From contig CAIXUF010001208.1 of the NCBI GenBank assembly GCA_903922535.1, positions 1 through 8,952 of the forward strand: a DNA stretch of 8,952 bases, in the 5' to 3' direction. The position numbers were made by a program, and so were the translations under genes. The notes beneath the pieces are model-generated. The model saw only the letters and a program-made list of their open reading frames with translations. It was not told where the DNA came from and ran no database searches. Positions 8,001 through 8,952 of this stretch are shown one piece after another. This DNA comes from Candidatus Hydrogenedentota bacterium. GTDB taxonomy: Bacteria; Hydrogenedentota; Hydrogenedentia; Hydrogenedentiales; CAITNO01. Numbering within the stretch: the first letter of the stretch is position 1; every line of letters starts with the position of its first letter.

Positions 8001-8952
8001 TCTGTCGCCTTGCGCCGGGAAGGTGTAGGACGCATCTGTGGATGCCGGGGTTCCGTTCACGGTCCAGTTGACAAAGTTGTACCCGGTGCCCGCTGTTGCC
8101 TCCACGGTCACGTTCGCGCCAACCGTATAGGTGCCGCCGCCGGCAACGGTGCCGCCCGCCGCCGGATCCGCAGACACAGACACGGATATGGTGTTTGCGG
8201 CACCCGTACCGGCACGCCACAGGTCGCCCAGATCCGGAAAAAAAGCATAAGGCATACAAGCGCTGCCAAAGCCGCCGAAAATCCACAGATTGCCTGACGG
8301 GTCGGCCCAAGAGACTGTGGCTTTACGCCAGCCGGGCGTGTAGTTGGCCGCCGACACCCCGCTTGCGCCGCAGGTTCCGGTCTGGTTGGCCGTCTTGGAA
8401 CCCTTCATCCAAGTCCAGTTCCCCGTGGCCGGATCGTATTTCCACAGGTCGTTCGTGTGCCCCGCCGACCCCAAATTACCGCCGAAAAGCCACAGCTTGC
8501 CCGAAACAGTCCACGAGACAGCATCAAGGCGCGCGCCGGGTGTGTTCTTCGCCGGCACGGGATCTTCGTAGACCCCGAGCTGGTTAATCGCGGTACCGCC
8601 TTTTACAAAGGTCCATAGATTCCCAGCCGGATCGTATTGCCACAAGTCGTTGATTGGCCCGACCCCCGCCGCGCTATCGTTGCCATAGCCGCCGAAGAGC
8701 CACAGCTTTCCGGAAACGGTCCACGAGACCGCCCCAAAGCGCGCGCCGGGTTTGTTGTTCGCCGGCACGGGATTGCTGTAGACCCCGGACTGGCCACCCG
8801 TGGTGTCGCCCTTCATAAAGGTCCATAGATTCCCGGCCGGATCGTATTGCCACAAGTCGTTGAACAGGGTCATCAACTGCCAATTCCTGCCGCCGAAGAG
8901 CCACAGTTTGCCTGCCCCGTCGATCCACGACACCGCGTTCTCACGCGAGATC
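4089..8952 (-). CDS. Giant Kelch / InlB B-repeat / MBG surface-type protein, N-terminal part (5' end outside window, ends at amber stop)
   Basis: This frame gives 1,620 sense codons before a TAG at 4089-4091. It is open to the right edge: residues before the GTG at 8933 (ISRENA) continue a Kelch-like repeat into AVSWIDGAGKLWLFGG, so that GTG is not the real start, and any signal peptide lies outside. Domains in order: 4 Kelch-type units, divergent InlB-like domain, InlB B-repeat, three MBG-type domains, DUF5011-like Ig domain, 6 more Kelch-type units, a second divergent InlB plus InlB B-repeat pair, and four MBG-type domains. No catalytic motif is visible. Proteins with these modules are known as large extracellular or surface proteins; an adhesion or binding role is inferred. 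The product would end exactly between two MBG repeats. The same frame continues past the stop, so this is probably the front part of a longer protein rather than a complete gene. Confidence 0.9.
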   Translation of the reverse strand, partial: ISRENAVSWIDGAGKLWLFGGRNWQLMTLFNDLWQYDPAGNLWTFMKGDTTGGQSGVYSNPVPANNKPGARFGAVSWTVSGKLWLFGGYGNDSAAGVGPINDLWQYDPAGNLWTFVKGGTAINQLGVYEDPVPAKNTPGARLDAVSWTVSGKLWLFGGNLGSAGHTNDLWKYDPATGNWTWMKGSKTANQTGTCGASGVSAANYTPGWRKATVSWADPSGNLWIFGGFGSACMPYAFFPDLGDLWRAGTGAANTISVSVSADPAAGGTVAGGGTYTVGANVTVEATAGTGYNFVNWTVNGTPASTDASYTFPAQGDRALVAHFTQNTSTYTVTFDPSGGSVTPTSATVTHGATYGTLPIPTLAGSIFSGWWTGLGGTDTEVTAATTVTITADQRLYAKWFTPVSITVTADAKARAYGDANPGLTWQITSGALDSGDNLSGDLACGADTNSIVGAYAITQNTLTAPSKYNMTFVGANLTVTQRPLGVAAAAKTKVYGTSDPALTYVITSGTLAGNDAFTGELFRATGGTNETVGDHAILRGSLNVADGNSGNNYAIAYTGANLTITKAAATVTLGSLAQTCDGAAKQATATTQPEGLNVSFTYGGSAAPPSGAGSFAVVGTIAEANYQGSATGMLIVADTTPPVITRRGDAFVRVELGASYTELGATAMDACAGDLTAAVVVGGDTVNTGAPGVYTVTYHVGDGNGNTATEVTRTVQVLEGTPPGNGCETVNWAWMKGANIGDEAGNYGTPMIEDPANQPPGRVYAVSWTSGSSLWLFGGYNYGGAHGTLNDLWKYNPGTGNWTWMKGSSTSYDEGIHGTLGTPAAANTPGACQSATSWTDPSGKLWLFGGSNQDELWQYDPATGNWTWMKGSGTTGVYGTPGIPAPDNTPGARDSAVSWSDSSGNLWLFGGNGFGSHNDLWKYDVASGNWACMKGSDTTDLPGVYGMLGTPAADNMPGVRRHAVSWTDSSGNLWLFGGYGLDGAGAPGYLNDLWKYDPGTGNWTWMKGASTRNQPGDYGTFMTPAADNTPGAREGAVSWTVSGKLWLFGGVYDWSGYNDLWVYDPGTECWTWMKGDSEFSKSGVCGVPPISGATSETYKPGARVYSCSWNDGLGNLWIFGGAAIDCSPAPHLVFSAGDLWRGSMVAVPKISVSANPAAGGSVTGDACRISGTPVTVTATANDGYDFVNWTENGIPVSTSASYTFTAAGDRTLVARFTPSTCTHTVTFDAQEGTVSPASATVTCGATYGTLPLPTLAGSTFGGWWTGAGGTGTQVTAETTVTTASDHTLYAKWFTPIAITVTADTKTRVYGETNPVLTWQITSGALESGDNLNVDLACAAGVNANIGAHAITLGTLTAPAKYAVTFAAGSLTITARPLSVTPAAGQTKVYGAADPAHLAYTLTTGTLVNGDAFSGGLSYAGNGDAGAHAITLGTLQAGGNGGANYSVFVEAQVFTITPMAVTVTPDGNQTKVYGAAEPTLTYTTSALGNGDTVLRGSLGRVSGETVGTYAISLGTVTSENNTNYTVSLATTPVLFSITPKLVTVTPDGNQTKVYGAAEPTLTYTTSALGNGDTALSGSLGRASGEIVGTYAISLGTVTSENNTNYTVSLATTPVLFSITPK
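5076..5504 (-). other. Divergent InlB-like domain followed by InlB B-repeat, copy B
   Basis: The divergent part (5504-5301) starts ISVSANPAAGGSVTG and has GYDFVNWTENG and TLVARFT. The B-repeat (5285-5076) starts HTVTFDAQEG and has GATYGTLP, FGGWWTG and LYAKW. Both the protein and the DNA align along their length with copy A at 8189-7755, so the pair was duplicated together. The adjacent MBG domain follows FTPIAITVTADTK, as FTPVSITVTADAK does in copy A. Confidence 0.85.
5529..6758 (-). repeat. Kelch-type repeat cluster B (6 units)
   Basis: It opens with WAWMKG at 6758, then has six FGG cores near 6620, 6405, 6215, 6025, 5797 and 5590, spaced about 190-230 bases. Units share AVSW(T/S)DSSGNLWLFGG, NDLWKYDPGTGNWTWMKG-like segments and NTPGAR turns. 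Six blades would close one Kelch propeller, with the opening WAWMKG strand possibly completing the last blade (inference). As in cluster A, the last unit has WIFGG, ends in DLWR, and has cysteines at 5697-5699, 5631-5633 and 5574-5576. Confidence 0.87.
6798..7040 (-). other. DUF5011-like (bacterial Ig-like) domain, copy a
   Basis: The segment reads TTPPVITRRGDAFVRVELG, then YTELGATAMDACAGDLT, then GVYTVTYHVGDGNGNTATE and RTVQV. This matches the DUF5011/HYR-like pattern: opening TPPVI, central Y.ELGA.A.D and closing Y.VTY...D..GN. It separates the first Kelch-InlB-MBG block from the second. A linker of about 13 residues (TPPGNGCETVN region, 6797-6759) leads to Kelch cluster B. Confidence 0.8.
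7041..7745 (-). repeat. MBG-type domains A1 and A2 plus a third, different MBG-like domain
   Basis: A1 (7745-7506) has ITVTADAKARAYGDANPGLTW and ends ANLTVTQRP. A2 (7505-7254) has AKTKVYGTSDPALTY and ends ANLTITKA. Both show the hallmark K.YG..(D/N)P..T followed by SG.L..(G/N)D and a closing ANLT(V/I)T strand. The third (7253-7041) has VTLGSLAQTCDGAAKQATATT and later ANYQGSATG; it belongs to the related MBG subtype that usually has QTYDG, so the Cys is likely a Tyr-to-Cys change. All are small Ig-like or beta-grasp-like modules of surface proteins. Confidence 0.8.
7755..8189 (-). other. Divergent InlB-like domain followed by InlB B-repeat, copy A
   Basis: The first part (8189-7980) runs from ISVSVSADPAAGG through GYNFVNWTVNG to ALVAHFT, the layout of the divergent InlB B-repeat family (bacterial repeat with a central F.NWT.NG). 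The second part (7964-7755) runs from YTVTFDPSGG through GATYGTLP and FSGWWTG to LYAKW, a typical InlB B-repeat (Listeria-Bacteroides repeat). Both are small beta-rich modules found in secreted and surface proteins. They sit between the Kelch cluster and the MBG domains, exactly as in copy B. Confidence 0.85.
8214..8952 (-). repeat. Kelch-type repeat cluster A (4 units visible, more upstream)
   Basis: Four units share AVSW..SGKLWLFGG, then NDLWQYDP or NDLWKYDP, then NWTWMKG and a closing NTPGAR-like turn. The FGG cores lie near 8895, 8695, 8485 and 8275, about 200-210 bases (67-70 residues) apart. The double glycine after LF, and the later W/Y pattern, fit Kelch or galactose-oxidase-type propeller blades. 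The last unit is different: it has WIFGG, ends in DLWR, and carries two cysteines (8370-8372 and 8256-8258). The cluster runs off the right edge, so the blade number is unknown. Confidence 0.85.

Noticed and set aside
6594..8297. Plus-strand open frames of 278 and 262 codons (6594-7430, 7509-8297)
   Set aside because: Both lie opposite clear MBG, InlB and DUF5011 domains; their translations are Arg/Gly/Val-rich with no known fold.
8931..8933. GTG as the true start of the gene
   Set aside because: Sense codons in the same frame continue to the window edge and fit the Kelch repeat pattern, so the start is upstream of the window.

Overview
The whole window lies inside one very long, GC-rich bacterial gene on the minus strand. 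It encodes a repetitive, multidomain protein of surface or secreted type. A single reading frame (codons whose lowest plus-strand base is a multiple of 3) is open from the right edge to the left edge, 2,983 codons, and is broken once, by a TAG at 4089-4091. I translated the left part (1-4088) line by line and found no other stop. Neither the true start nor the true end of the gene is in the window. No RNA gene, mobile element, CRISPR array, promoter or terminator is visible, and no intergenic stretch exists.

Layout in the direction of translation (right to left): Kelch-type cluster A (8952-8214, 4 units visible); divergent InlB-like domain plus InlB B-repeat (8189-7755); two MBG-type domains and a third, different MBG-like domain (7745-7041); a DUF5011-like Ig fold (7040-6798); Kelch-type cluster B (6758-5529, 6 units); a second divergent InlB plus InlB B-repeat pair (5504-5076); six MBG-type domains (5066-3600), with the TAG at the junction of the fourth and fifth; a YDG-like domain (3599-3324); a bacterial Ig-like domain (3323-3099); a 14-unit beta-propeller-type repeat array (3077-1005); two fibronectin III-like domains (1004-417); and one and a half more DUF5011-like domains (416-1). 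The order Kelch - divergent InlB - InlB B - MBG occurs twice, so the gene grew by duplication of a large block as well as of single domains.

No enzymatic domain is recognisable. The mix of beta-propellers, Ig-like folds and InlB/MBG modules is known from large extracellular or cell-surface proteins of environmental bacteria. Such modules are common in PVC-group, Hydrogenedentota-like and Bacteroidota genomes, but I cannot assign the organism with confidence. Adhesion or binding of extracellular material is the most likely role, by inference only.

The main point of interest is the lone amber codon. It falls at the first residue of an MBG repeat where a sister copy has TTG, and the frame stays intact for at least 1,362 further codons. 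It is either a very recent nonsense mutation, a sequence error, or a read-through site. The MBG copies around it are mosaics of each other, which points to gene conversion or to assembly trouble at this spot.
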